Source: a virus
Virus record (IMG/VR): IMGVR_UViG_3300032307_000475
Location: 1-43,064 of that record
Strand: one strand, 5' to 3'
DNA length: 43,064 bases
Positions within the stretch are counted from its first letter, which is position 1. Each line of letters begins with the position of its first letter. The notes beneath the pieces are model-generated. The model worked only from the letters and a program-made list of their open reading frames with translations, searched no databases and had not been told where the DNA came from. Below, one piece after another: positions 25,959 through 35,264 of this stretch. A program made the translations under genes and the position numbers.

Positions 25959-26017
25959 CCTTACGGAAGCTACCGAAGGACAACCCTCATCAGAAATGGT
26001 GGGGGTTTTTTATTTTT
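25959..26017 (+). terminator. Double-hairpin terminator after the tube gene
   Basis: The first hairpin at 25959-25979 pairs CCTT-CGG with CCG-AAGG around a six-base loop, with one bulged A. The second at 25982-26007 pairs aaccctcatc with ggtgggggtt around agaaat and is followed by T6-A-T5. The second is a canonical intrinsic terminator; the first may stabilise the 3' end of abundant tube mRNA. Confidence 0.78.
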
Positions 26018-26035
26018 AAAAATTTTAATTTAATG

Positions 26036-26043
26036 TATTTATA
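26036..26043 (+). promoter_or_regulatory. TATTTATA octamer
   Basis: Perfect octamer 18 nt after the T tract of the tube terminator and 34 nt before the ATG at 26070. Confidence 0.55.
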
Positions 26044-26069
26044 TATACAAACTTAAAAATAATAAAGTT

Positions 26070-26831
26070 ATGAGCGAAAAGCAATATGATTTTCCAACGG
26101 AAGTGTTGGATTTGCCATCGGAAGGTAAGGTATATCCAAAAGATAACCCACTATCATCTGGTAGGATTACAATTAAATTAATGACAGCAAAAGAAGAAGA
26201 TATTCTTTCTTCTACCAACCTTATCAAAAAAGGTATTGTATTGGATAAACTATTCGAATCTATTATAGTGGATAGTGTAAACCCAAAAGATATTATAATT
26301 GGTGATAAGAACGCAATCCTTTTAGCAACAAGAGTATTGGGTTATGGACCTGAGTATAATTTCAGCTTTTATTCATCTAAAAAAGGTGATTATGTAAATG
26401 TAAATATGGATTTGACACAGGTTAAAACTAAAGATGTTGATTTATCCGTATTTAATAATAAGAATGAATTTGAATATATTACACCACATGGTAAGAACAA
26501 AATAGTATTTAAAATTCTTACTCATGGTGATGAAAACGATATAGATAAAGAAGTTGAAGCTCTTAAAAAATTAAATAAAGATTTATCATCTGATATTACA
26601 ACTCGTTTGAGATATATGATTAAATCAGTTGATGGAAACGCTGAAGTAGGGCATATTACTAGATTTGTTAATAATATGAGAGCCTTAGATAGTAGAGCAT
26701 TCAGACAGCATGTTAAAGAAATATCTCCTGATATGGATATGACTTATGTTCATACACATGAAGATGGTGAGGTGGAGGAGGAGCCTATCACATTAGGGGT
26801 TGGCTTTTTTTGGCCTACCACCGGGTCATAG
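26070..26831 (+). CDS. Baseplate hub/assembly protein (T4 gp26-like, T4_baseplate family)
   Basis: 253 aa. Residues 8-45 read LDLPSEGKVYPKDNPLSSG, then ITIKLMTAKEEDIL, followed by LIKKGIVLDKLFESIIVD and GDKNAILLATRVLGYG. This is the strongly conserved start of the T4_baseplate (gp26) family. The C-terminus ends ITLGVGFFWPTTGS; an FFWP-type ending also fits the family. The gene overlaps the next frame by 32 nt. At the overlap, codons GGC TTT TTT TGG form a run of seven T (26805-26811), a possible slip site that would make a 318-aa fusion with the downstream frame. T4 genes 26 and 51 are also adjacent. Confidence 0.8.
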   Translation: MSEKQYDFPTEVLDLPSEGKVYPKDNPLSSGRITIKLMTAKEEDILSSTNLIKKGIVLDKLFESIIVDSVNPKDIIIGDKNAILLATRVLGYGPEYNFSFYSSKKGDYVNVNMDLTQVKTKDVDLSVFNNKNEFEYITPHGKNKIVFKILTHGDENDIDKEVEALKKLNKDLSSDITTRLRYMIKSVDGNAEVGHITRFVNNMRALDSRAFRQHVKEISPDMDMTYVHTHEDGEVEEEPITLGVGFFWPTTGS

Positions 26832-27027
26832 TATAGATTTGCATTCTCAAATATTTGATATGGTAAATTACGGAAACGGATTTACTGTTATGGAATTGTA
26901 TAAAATGCCAACCCGATTGAGGATGTTCTATTATAATAAATTAGTTGATGCAAAGAAGAAAGAAAACGAACAAATAGAAAAATCAAATAAAGCAGCATCA
27001 GCATCAAAAGTTAGGGTTAGACGATAA
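26800..27027 (+). CDS. Small overlapping gene (gp51-like), possibly expressed by frameshift
   Basis: The frame opens at TTG 26800, just after an in-frame TAG, and is +1 relative to the gp26-like gene. The first ATG is at 26860, but residues before it (LPPGHSIDLHSQIFDMVNYG) look like part of the protein. The core IFDMVNYGNGFTVMELYKMPTRLRMFYYNKL matches the pattern of small assembly proteins encoded next to gp26 in T4-like phages (aromatic-G-GFT, then MP, then LR-x-FY). The last ~25 residues are Lys-rich. Translation either starts at TTG or continues from the upstream gene by a +1 or -2 shift on T7. The stop codon lies within the loop of the terminator. Confidence 0.6.
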   Translation: MAFFGLPPGHSIDLHSQIFDMVNYGNGFTVMELYKMPTRLRMFYYNKLVDAKKKENEQIEKSNKAASASKVRVRR

Positions 27028-27040
27028 TCCTAACTTTTTT
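27006..27040 (+). terminator. Rho-independent terminator overlapping the gp51-like stop
   Basis: aaaagttagg (27006-27015) pairs with cctaactttt (27029-27038) around a 13-nt loop, ending in T6 at 27035-27040. The 5' arm encodes the last residues of the upstream protein and the stop codon is in the loop. An octamer follows 10 nt later. Confidence 0.72.
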
Positions 27041-27050
27041 ATTTATGGGA

Positions 27051-27058
27051 TATTTATA
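27051..27058 (+). promoter_or_regulatory. TATTTATA octamer
   Basis: Perfect octamer 28 nt before the ATG at 27079, directly downstream of a terminator. It would start the unit for the tape measure and baseplate genes. Confidence 0.55.
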
Positions 27059-27078
27059 GATGTTAAACTATATTGATT

Positions 27079-27321
27079 ATGAAAAAATACAAAATATCAA
27101 AAGAAAATTTAAATGAGTTTTGGGGATTGTTTGGTAAAAAGAAACCACAAACACTGCAGCAAGTTATAGATAATGACCCAATTTTAAACAAATTGGATGA
27201 TGAACTATATGATATTAATAGAAGCTATATTCCAAAATTACAAAAAATAAAAGATAACGAACCTGAAATGTGGAAGCAACTGCTAAAATATGGTTTAGTG
27301 GACCCTAAAGACTTTAAATAA
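27079..27321 (+). CDS. Small Lys-rich protein of unknown function (80 aa)
   Basis: ATG 27079 (MKKYKISKENLNEFWGLFGKK) is preferred over the in-frame TTG at 27073. The protein is basic at the N-terminus and helical throughout, with QQVIDNDPILNKLDDELYDIN and a final YGLVDPKDF. No membrane segment or catalytic motif is visible. It lies 10 nt before the tape measure gene and directly after a terminator-octamer pair, so it is the first gene of the tail-core unit. The position suggests a small tail or hub accessory protein, but the function is unknown. Confidence 0.6.
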   Translation: MKKYKISKENLNEFWGLFGKKKPQTLQQVIDNDPILNKLDDELYDINRSYIPKLQKIKDNEPEMWKQLLKYGLVDPKDFK

Positions 27322-27331
27322 TTTTTTATAA

Positions 27332-29725
27332 ATGGCGGTAAACGAAATTACACCAGAACAGCAACAAGAACTTAATGTGCTTTTAGAAAAAGAAGCACTT
27401 ATCAGGGAAAGAATTGCGGAAATAAATAAAAGAGTAGCAACAGCCCAAGGTAAAGAAAAGCAAAGACTTGAAAATGCTATTAATCAAGAAAATATAAGAT
27501 TAAAAAATGGTGCTCAACGTATTGCTCAATTAAAAAAGTTACAAGAAGCTGCGCAATATGAAGAAACTATATTCAAATCAATATCTGGAGTAAACGAGCA
27601 TATTAAAAAACAAATAAACGGTCAAACAACAAATACACAAACATTGGGTAATGTGACTGCTATGCTTGTTAGATTAAAAAAAGAAGAAGTAACAGCTTCA
27701 GAAGATGATGCAAAATTAATAGCAGCACGAAGGGAAACATTACAAGGTATTGCACAAAAAACTATTGATATAGCAAAAGAAGCAGATGCACATCATCATC
27801 ATAGTGAAACATCCGCACAAAAGAGAGAAAAATTTCAAAAAAGTATAGCACATTTAACAGCTGCAGAAAAAGAAGAAGCTGAAACATTATATGAAGTTCA
27901 TGAGAGATTAGAAAAGAAAATAGAAAGACAAAAAGCTTTACATGAGCAAATGCATGGTGTTATACACCACATACCAGAACCAATAAGTGATGCTGTAAAA
28001 TTTACAAAGAATATGGTTTCAAACTTAGGAAAGGGTGTATTTCTTACTGGATTATTAGCTGCCGGATTAATGGCTGGTATGCATGCATTTATGGAAATGG
28101 ATGAGGCTTCAGCAAAGTACAAAGAAAACACAGGCTTTACCAATAATATGACCAAAGAAATTGATGACACAGTACATCATACTGGATTGGCATATAGAGG
28201 GTTGGGTGTTACTATGGAGAAGGCTTATGAGGTTCAAAATCAATTAGCAAATCAGCAGAGTGATATGTTCCACTTTGCACAAGGTACTACCGATGCGTTA
28301 TCTCTTATGGAAGCAACGATGGGTATTAGTGCAGCAAACTCAGCAGCAGTACAAGCATCGTTTGAGCAAATAGGTGGATTATCAGAAGCTACTGCGGCTA
28401 ATACTCAAATGATGGCGGCTAAATTAGCAGAAGGGGTTGGCGTATCTCCTGCTGAAATGTTTGCTGATATGTCAAAAAGTGCTGGAGTTCTTTCTAAGCA
28501 CATGAAAGGAAATGTAAATCTATTCATACAATCTGCAGCAAAAGCTAAAATGTTAGGTACTTCATTGGAGGATACCGCAAAGGTAGCTGAAGATTTATTA
28601 GATTTTGAATCGGGTATAGAAGCTGAATTAGTAGCAGCAACAATGGTTGGTGGTCAATTCAATCTTAGTAGAGCTAGAGCCTTAGCCTATGAAGGTAAGA
28701 TTGTTGAAGCAAACGAAGCAACATTAGATGCAATAGAGCAAAGTGGGGATTTCAGTAAGCAAGATTATCACACAAAAATGGCCTTAGCTAAAGCAGCTAA
28801 CATGGAAGTGGAGGAAATTGAAAAGCAAATAGGTATCCGAAACAAATTAAATACAATGGGTGGGGATACTTTAAAAAATGCAAAAGCTCTTATAGAATCT
28901 GGGGTTGATATTAGTACAATGGATGATGATACATTGAAGAAAAAAGCAGAACAATTTGCAACCCAACAAAGAATAACCAGCCAAATGGATGAATTTAAAA
29001 ATGCTATTGCTGGTTCGGTGGAGCAAATTGGAGGAAGAATGTTACCAGCGTTTCAAGCTATAATGCCGATTTTAGTTGGTATGGCTAATGTATTTGGTGT
29101 AATTGGTGATACGATAAAATTTATGCAAGATAACACTTGGGCTATGATAGCAGGATTAACAGCAATGAGTATTATTGCTTATGTAATAGTTGCAGCAAAA
29201 TTAAAAGAATTAGCACTTGAAAGGCAAATCAGAGCAGCAAAATTACAAGCATTAGGTATTGAAACTGCAAAAGCAACTGCTAGTATATTCGGTGGAGGTG
29301 GTGGTTTGGGACCTGTTGGTTGGGCATTAGCTGGAGCAGCTGTATTAGGTATGTTAGCTATGATTGCATCTGCAACTAAAAAGGGGGATGACGTATTTTC
29401 ACCTGGAAGTAATTCATCTGGATATGGTTCTAGAACCTTAATGGGACCTGAAGGAGCAATACAACTTAATAATAAAGATTCGGTAATAGCAGGTACTGAT
29501 TTATTTTCAAAACCAAAAGAATCACAACCAACTCCACTACAAACATCATCTCCAGTGGCTACATCAAGTAATAATATGATTGGTGCACTAATAAATGAAT
29601 TTAGAGGAGTTAGAGCTGATATGGCAAGTGGTAAGATAGGAGTTTATATGGATAATCAAAAGGTTACTGCTAACGTAACTAGAACTATGGATAATAGTAC
29701 TAGAAATAATTTTGCATTAGTATAA
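27332..29725 (+). CDS. Tape measure protein (797 aa)
   Basis: The first ~215 residues are highly charged, Gln/Lys/Glu-rich coiled coil (LLEKEALIRERIAEINKRV and similar) with a HHHH cluster at residues 154-157. Hydrophobic segments at ~232-250 (GVFLTGLLAAGLMAGMHAF), ~590-625 and ~655-690 (GPVGWALAGAAVLGMLAM) are typical of tape measures, which thread through the tube and enter the envelope. The C-terminal part has SRTLMGPEGAIQLNNKDSVIAGTDLF, a segment I have seen in tape measure proteins of other contractile phages. At about 0.15 nm per residue the tail would be near 120 nm. It follows tube and baseplate chaperone genes, as expected. Confidence 0.85.
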   Translation: MAVNEITPEQQQELNVLLEKEALIRERIAEINKRVATAQGKEKQRLENAINQENIRLKNGAQRIAQLKKLQEAAQYEETIFKSISGVNEHIKKQINGQTTNTQTLGNVTAMLVRLKKEEVTASEDDAKLIAARRETLQGIAQKTIDIAKEADAHHHHSETSAQKREKFQKSIAHLTAAEKEEAETLYEVHERLEKKIERQKALHEQMHGVIHHIPEPISDAVKFTKNMVSNLGKGVFLTGLLAAGLMAGMHAFMEMDEASAKYKENTGFTNNMTKEIDDTVHHTGLAYRGLGVTMEKAYEVQNQLANQQSDMFHFAQGTTDALSLMEATMGISAANSAAVQASFEQIGGLSEATAANTQMMAAKLAEGVGVSPAEMFADMSKSAGVLSKHMKGNVNLFIQSAAKAKMLGTSLEDTAKVAEDLLDFESGIEAELVAATMVGGQFNLSRARALAYEGKIVEANEATLDAIEQSGDFSKQDYHTKMALAKAANMEVEEIEKQIGIRNKLNTMGGDTLKNAKALIESGVDISTMDDDTLKKKAEQFATQQRITSQMDEFKNAIAGSVEQIGGRMLPAFQAIMPILVGMANVFGVIGDTIKFMQDNTWAMIAGLTAMSIIAYVIVAAKLKELALERQIRAAKLQALGIETAKATASIFGGGGGLGPVGWALAGAAVLGMLAMIASATKKGDDVFSPGSNSSGYGSRTLMGPEGAIQLNNKDSVIAGTDLFSKPKESQPTPLQTSSPVATSSNNMIGALINEFRGVRADMASGKIGVYMDNQKVTANVTRTMDNSTRNNFALV

Positions 29726-29737
29726 AATATAATTTAA

Positions 29738-31873
29738 ATGCCAACTTTAGAAGAATTATTTAAGAATAAAAAATATGAAAAACTTGGGGATAAAACTCCA
29801 CAGGAGGCATTTGCTGTTAGAAACAGTAAAGATATTCAAATATCAACAATAAGTCCTTTATTGAATAGTACATCTGTACCTTTAATAAATAAAATAAGAT
29901 TAGGTACTAATGCAGACAGATTTTCAGAAACGCGTATAGAAAGTGAATTAATAGGATTACTACCATTCACAAACTTTTCAGAGCCAATATTATATGGTAC
30001 TGATATACTTAGAATAACTGCACAACAAACTTCATTAGGGGAAGCTATGAAAGCTGGAACTGGTGGTAGAGGTTTAGTAGCAACAGCTGCAAGAGTTGTA
30101 GGTGATGTTGTTGGTGATGGTGTTCAATTTGGAGCATCTAGATTATTAAAAGTACCATCTACATTTAATCCAAAAACAGCTGCTATAAAAGCAGGTGCAT
30201 CTATAAAAAACACTTTAGGTGCTTTATTTCCGGATGTATTAATTCCATCTAAAATTGTTGCAAGTCCTGCATTTACAGCTAAAATACCGGGATTCAATGA
30301 AGAATACAGAACCCATGAAGCATTAGCAAATTTAAAAGCATTTTCAGCTGGAACTAAAGTTGCATCATTTTTAGCAAAAAATGCAACAGGAACTCCTGAC
30401 CAAATTAAACAAGCTGTTATTGGGCAAGGTCTTAATATAGCACAACAACAAACAAAGAAATTTGTATCAAATCAATTGGTTAAAATATTATCTAAAGGAG
30501 GTGATAAAGCACAGCAAATGGCAAAGGAGTTGCAACAAAGTCAAGTTGCGTTTCTTAGATGGTCATCTTTAAAAAAATATACTGATGTTGTAAAAAATGT
30601 AAGGCAATTTGGAGTACCTCCATTAAATTTCGCTAATCAGGAATATGTAGGAATTGATAGTGATATATCAGAAAGATTTGACCTTTCAACTAAATATTCA
30701 ATAGAATTTAGTGGTGAAGCGGATGAAAAGAAAAGAGGAAAAGCTAGATTTTTAAAAGAAAAAAATCAAGCGGAATCAAATTATATTGATGGTGAAACTA
30801 ATGGTGTTTGGAAATATTCAAAAATCCCACGCAAAACAGATAGAACAACACTTGGAATAGGTAGCACTAGCGATAATAAAAATAGAGCATATCCCTATAA
30901 TGGAGAAACATCGGATGTAAATAGTGAAAATGATTATGTACCATTAAAATTCACATCAGTAGCTACAGGAACATCTGTAATATTTAGAGGTACTATTACT
31001 GGATTAAGTGAACAATTTTCACCATCATGGGATAGTAGTAGATTTATAGGAGCCCCATTCAACTTTTATACATATCAAAGTATAGAAAGAACTGTACAAT
31101 TTTCATTTAAAGTATTTTCTCTTACCGGACTTGAACATAAAGCTTGTTGGTCAAAGTTAGGTTACTTATCTTCATTATGTTATCCTCAAACTTATATGTC
31201 TAACACTGGTGCGGTAACTGCTCCATTTTTAAAATTTACATTGGGAGATATGTATCGAAATAAGGAATGTTTTATTGAAAACATGTCTTATAATATAGAT
31301 GATAACTATCCTTGGGAAGTAGGACTGAATGGTAAAGACTTGCAAAATTATAGATTACCAACAATTGTTGAAGTTACAATTACATTAAAATTTGTTGAAG
31401 CAAAATCAAATACATATAATGAAAAAACTGATTCTGACGGTAAAATAGATAATACTGAACTTGGAAGTAAGATGTATGGATTTAAAGAAACTTACAATAA
31501 TGTTGAGAGTAAACAAAATGATAAAAAGTTCACATCAACAAATAAACCTGATGTACCAGCTGACCCATTAAAACCTGAATCTGAAAAAAATCAGCAAGAA
31601 CAGGGAGACCCATATCCACAAGATTCAACAGAAGAAGCATTATTTATCCAAAAACAATTTAAATTACAAAAAACAAATATATTCCACACAGCGTTAGGAC
31701 AAACAAAAGCAAGACCAGTTTATAGACAAAAGAAAACTGGTAAATTGTATTTTGGAGATGGTACTCCTTATGATGGATTTGGAAAAGAAAAAGCAGGACC
31801 TGATTTAAGTTTTATTGGTGATGTGGATGTAGTAAATAATCCAAATACTCCTAATATAAATAACATAGCATAA
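29738..31873 (+). CDS. Baseplate tail-tube protein (T4 gp48/gp54-like), 711 aa
   Basis: The diagnostic part is the C-terminal half, residues ~405-565: FRGTITGLSEQFSPSWDSSR, then FYTYQSIERTVQFSFKVFSLTG, then CWSKLGYLSSLCYPQTY, LKFTLGDMYRN and the YPWEVGL...LPTIVEVTITLKFVE ending. This resembles tube-like baseplate proteins that cap the baseplate and start the tail tube in T4-like phages (gp48/gp54). The N-terminal ~250 residues are Ala-rich and helical with no clear motif. The last ~130 residues are hydrophilic and probably disordered. It lies between the tape measure and wedge/hub genes, which fits. It could also be a tube initiator specific to this phage group. Confidence 0.68.
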   Translation: MPTLEELFKNKKYEKLGDKTPQEAFAVRNSKDIQISTISPLLNSTSVPLINKIRLGTNADRFSETRIESELIGLLPFTNFSEPILYGTDILRITAQQTSLGEAMKAGTGGRGLVATAARVVGDVVGDGVQFGASRLLKVPSTFNPKTAAIKAGASIKNTLGALFPDVLIPSKIVASPAFTAKIPGFNEEYRTHEALANLKAFSAGTKVASFLAKNATGTPDQIKQAVIGQGLNIAQQQTKKFVSNQLVKILSKGGDKAQQMAKELQQSQVAFLRWSSLKKYTDVVKNVRQFGVPPLNFANQEYVGIDSDISERFDLSTKYSIEFSGEADEKKRGKARFLKEKNQAESNYIDGETNGVWKYSKIPRKTDRTTLGIGSTSDNKNRAYPYNGETSDVNSENDYVPLKFTSVATGTSVIFRGTITGLSEQFSPSWDSSRFIGAPFNFYTYQSIERTVQFSFKVFSLTGLEHKACWSKLGYLSSLCYPQTYMSNTGAVTAPFLKFTLGDMYRNKECFIENMSYNIDDNYPWEVGLNGKDLQNYRLPTIVEVTITLKFVEAKSNTYNEKTDSDGKIDNTELGSKMYGFKETYNNVESKQNDKKFTSTNKPDVPADPLKPESEKNQQEQGDPYPQDSTEEALFIQKQFKLQKTNIFHTALGQTKARPVYRQKKTGKLYFGDGTPYDGFGKEKAGPDLSFIGDVDVVNNPNTPNINNIA

Positions 31874-31874
31874 T

Positions 31875-32168
31875 ATGAGAAGTAGATACGAAACAAATGA
31901 TACTAAAAAAACTAAAGATGGTAGAATAGTTTATAAAGCTAAAAGATATGCAAATATACCATTACGAGAAACTGATGTATATGTTGCTACTGAAACTGGT
32001 GATAGATTGGATACATTGGCTAATTATTTTTATAACAACTCATCTCTTTGGTGGATAATAGCAACAGCAAATAATATACATGATGCTAAGTTTTCTTTTC
32101 CGGATGGTACTATACTTAGAATTCCAACACAATATATAGAAATTGTAAATAACGAAACTAATATATAA
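31875..32168 (+). CDS. Baseplate wedge protein, gp53/LysM-like (97 aa)
   Basis: Residues 29-93 read PLRETDVYVATETGDRLDTLANYFYNN, then LWWIIATANNIHDAKFSFPDGTILRIP. This is the core of small gp53-like baseplate proteins with a LysM-type fold (T-x-x-G-D-R-x-D-x-L-A, LWW-x-I-A-x-x-N, P-x-G-x-x-L-x-I-P). In contractile phages such proteins connect the hub to the wedges. The gene starts 2 nt after the preceding stop and ends 6 nt before the hub gene, so the three are tightly coupled. Confidence is good for a baseplate LysM-like protein and lower for strict gp53 orthology. Confidence 0.75.
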   Translation: MRSRYETNDTKKTKDGRIVYKAKRYANIPLRETDVYVATETGDRLDTLANYFYNNSSLWWIIATANNIHDAKFSFPDGTILRIPTQYIEIVNNETNI

Positions 32169-32173
32169 AATAC

Positions 32174-35100
32174 ATGTGGCCTCAGCTTACAAATATAGAA
32201 CCCATTATTGTAAAAAAAATAAAGGAAACCGATTCTATCGAAACATCCAAATTAAATTGTTTTGTTAGAATTATATCTGGAACTGGTAACGGTCTTATAA
32301 TGTCATCCAACCCAGATTGGAAATTATTTAGTGCCGCTGGAATATCAAATCCATCTTTTTATGGTGATGGTAATAGTAGTGGTACGATTGGTATGGATTG
32401 GTTTAACAGACCCGTATATGCAGATGTATCATCTTCAATTGATGTACCATATAAGCCATCACCAATAGTAACAGCTATAAATGTAAAGGAGGGTAAAGAC
32501 CAAATATCAAGACACTGTGATTTAAAATTAACAGCATTTACTTTAGCACAAGTGGAAACTTTACAAGCTTACATAATGGAACCGGGTCATTCTCTTTTAA
32601 TAGAATATGGTTGGAATACAAATTTTGGTGTAAGTGGATTGATACCATTAAATGCAAATACAATTGTTTCTGATGCTGGTAAATATAATTTAGGGCAAAC
32701 TAGTTTACATAACAAGCGAGTAGTTTGCCAAGGTGAATATGATTCATTTTTTGGTTTTATAGTTGGAGGCAGTGTTAGTTCAAACGGAGATGCATTTGAT
32801 ATATCAATTAAATTGAGAGGAGCACCGGGAATTCCAACATATTTACAATCTCAAGCAAGTATAGAAAATATAGACCCTACTACTGGAAAGGTTACAAATA
32901 CATTAGCAGACATTCCATTTGGTGTAACTGAATTAAATTTGGAAGCTCAAGACCAAATGGCTGAAAGACGTTTTAAAAAAATGTTTAATGATTTACCAAC
33001 AACAAGGCAAACTAAACCTGTTAAAAGTTTATTATTTCGCACTGCTGATAATATTTGGACTAGTGATGATTTTGTAAATTTCGATCCTGTTATTGATAAT
33101 CAAATATCAAATTGGAGAGATGGTAGAGATGTAAATGGAGAAGAAATCCCAGAAGAAGGTGCTGGTAATAAAATTCAACAGCCGGCTGCAGGGGCACTTA
33201 ATGCACAACAAACTAAAACGCTTTCCAAAGAAGAACAAGATGCTATTAATAGAAAAGAAAATATAGCAAAAAAGATAGTTCAATATCAAATGGAAAAGGG
33301 TGTTGTTTTTAATTCTGATTGGGATGATTATGTTGAACAATGGAAAATAACACAGGCGGAAATAGATGAGGTTTTAAAAACTAGAGTTAAAAAAATAGAA
33401 TGGACCGAAACACAAGGTTCATACGGTGGAGCAACTACAGTATATAAAGTAAAATATGAATTAATACCCCAACCACCAGCTGACCCACCTGCACCAGACC
33501 CGGCACCAGCAGCTGCAACAGAAGTAACGGTAGCTAATGAAATAGGAACTGCTGGAGGTGGTAGTGTATCTGGGATTGAAATAGGTAAAACTGAAATTAG
33601 AGTAAATGGTGGTTTAACAATACCAAAGGAAAAGTTATTTTCTAAAAACAAATATATTAGATTTGCAAAAGCAGTTGATATATTAAACACAAATTCTGCA
33701 ATAGAATCGATAAAATATGGAGGTAGAAATATTAACATTGTTTTGGATATAAAAGATTGTCATATCGGAGCATTCGAAGGGATATATTCTACTAAGCCAG
33801 AAACATTATTAATACCTGGTAGAATTCCTGATTTTAGTAAATATTTTATGGAGCAAAATTTACAAACCTTAAGTGAAAATATTGTACTTGTAGATAAATC
33901 AATAGGTGATATATCATTTGCACAATCAACGCAATTAACTGGTAAGCATAAAGAAAAACCTTATTATTGGGGAAAATTAGAAAATTTGTATATAAATTTT
34001 GATTTATTTAAAAAAGAATTAGAAGCACCTAATAAAACTATTCGTGATGTATTGGAAACACTATTAAATGAAATGAGTACTGCGGTAGATTCATTTTGGC
34101 ATTTTCAAATAGTAGAAAAAGATGCAACTGTTAAAGATAAAGAAACATTAGTTTATACTGTGATAGATGAAAATTGGGTAGGTGAAAACACATCCACACC
34201 TGTATTATTTGTACATAGTGGTGAGCAGTCTAGATTTTTACAAGCTGATTTGGATATTGATATACCGGGCTCTATGACTAGTGCAATAATATCAAAAAGA
34301 TTGAGTTTAGCTACAAACCCATCTCAACCAAATTTAGAGGTTGGTGGTAAGGGTTCTATTTTTTCTGGAAAATTGGATAAGTTTATGACTGGTTATGTAA
34401 AAGGACCTGGCTTAGCAGCTGGAACTGCTGGAACTTCTGGAACTTCTGGAGCATCGAATGCAGAGCAAACAGCTAGGGAAAGAACATTAAATTCATACGG
34501 AAGTAGTACATTAACGCCCGCCCAAGAAGAAGAAAGAAAAAAAATAGTTGGAGACGAAAAAGCAAATAATGAAGCCAAAGCTAAATTAGAAAAGGAATAC
34601 AAAGAAGCTGTTGCTTCATATAATGCTGTAATAGCAGCTCAAAAGATTGAGATAGAAAAAAATGACCCGATTGGATTAAATACCGATGCACAAAATAAAG
34701 CCATAGCAAACGCAGAAGCTATAATAACTGCATCTCAAAATAAAATAAAAGAATTAAAAACAAAATATGAGGCAGACTTAGAACCACTTGTAAAAAAAGA
34801 AACAGAACTTGATGAATCGGTTAAAAAATTTGGAGAAGGAGTAGCTGCTCAAATAGTTGCTAACATATCATCCAATTTGGAAAAGATTGATGTAGTACCT
34901 AACCCAAGATCAAATAGTATTACAGAAGATAGTTTAGCTAATTTTATGACTGATTTGGGTGTATTTGACCAGCATTTTAGAGTATTTTGTTGTAAGGATA
35001 ATAAATTTTTCAATGTATTAAAAGCAAATACATTAGGAAAGAAAGCAGGAGGTGGTGGTAGGTTATCACACCCATTACCAATTAAATATTCATTTACAAT

Positions 35101-35263
35101 TATGGGAAAGAGTGGTATAAGAAGGGGTGATACTTTTAATATACTTGGAATACCAAAAAAATATGCAGCTAGTGGATTGTTTCAAGTTACTCAAGTGGAA
35201 CATACTATACAGGATATGAAATGGACAACTAGAGTTCAAGGAGAATATAGACAACAGCAATAA
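32174..35263 (+). CDS. Baseplate hub protein (gp27-like), 1029 aa
   Basis: The N-terminal ~230 residues carry hub-like strands (SPIVTAINVKEGKDQISRHCDLKLTAF), then LIEYGWNT and GEYDSFFGFIVGGSVSS. The middle has KTIRDVLETLLNEMSTAVDSFWHFQIV. The C-terminal 70 residues (IKYSFTIMGKSGIRRGDTFNILGIP, then GLFQVTQVEHTI, then W-T-T-R-V-Q-G-E-Y) match the ending of gp27/gpD-type hub proteins that form the central trimer holding the spike. An Ala/Lys/Glu-rich coiled coil at ~770-900 and a short triplet motif (AGTAGTSGTSGAS, ~750) are inserted, making it far larger than T4 gp27 (~390 aa). No lysozyme or spike domain is visible, so those must be elsewhere. Confidence 0.7.
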   Translation: MWPQLTNIEPIIVKKIKETDSIETSKLNCFVRIISGTGNGLIMSSNPDWKLFSAAGISNPSFYGDGNSSGTIGMDWFNRPVYADVSSSIDVPYKPSPIVTAINVKEGKDQISRHCDLKLTAFTLAQVETLQAYIMEPGHSLLIEYGWNTNFGVSGLIPLNANTIVSDAGKYNLGQTSLHNKRVVCQGEYDSFFGFIVGGSVSSNGDAFDISIKLRGAPGIPTYLQSQASIENIDPTTGKVTNTLADIPFGVTELNLEAQDQMAERRFKKMFNDLPTTRQTKPVKSLLFRTADNIWTSDDFVNFDPVIDNQISNWRDGRDVNGEEIPEEGAGNKIQQPAAGALNAQQTKTLSKEEQDAINRKENIAKKIVQYQMEKGVVFNSDWDDYVEQWKITQAEIDEVLKTRVKKIEWTETQGSYGGATTVYKVKYELIPQPPADPPAPDPAPAAATEVTVANEIGTAGGGSVSGIEIGKTEIRVNGGLTIPKEKLFSKNKYIRFAKAVDILNTNSAIESIKYGGRNINIVLDIKDCHIGAFEGIYSTKPETLLIPGRIPDFSKYFMEQNLQTLSENIVLVDKSIGDISFAQSTQLTGKHKEKPYYWGKLENLYINFDLFKKELEAPNKTIRDVLETLLNEMSTAVDSFWHFQIVEKDATVKDKETLVYTVIDENWVGENTSTPVLFVHSGEQSRFLQADLDIDIPGSMTSAIISKRLSLATNPSQPNLEVGGKGSIFSGKLDKFMTGYVKGPGLAAGTAGTSGTSGASNAEQTARERTLNSYGSSTLTPAQEEERKKIVGDEKANNEAKAKLEKEYKEAVASYNAVIAAQKIEIEKNDPIGLNTDAQNKAIANAEAIITASQNKIKELKTKYEADLEPLVKKETELDESVKKFGEGVAAQIVANISSNLEKIDVVPNPRSNSITEDSLANFMTDLGVFDQHFRVFCCKDNKFFNVLKANTLGKKAGGGGRLSHPLPIKYSFTIMGKSGIRRGDTFNILGIPKKYAASGLFQVTQVEHTIQDMKWTTRVQGEYRQQQ

Positions 35264-35264
35264 C

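Noticed and set aside
26805-26876. A -1 frameshift at the T7 run
   Set aside because: The -1 frame ends after eight codons at a TAG (26894 is not reached); only the +1 or -2 frame continues into the gp51-like sequence.
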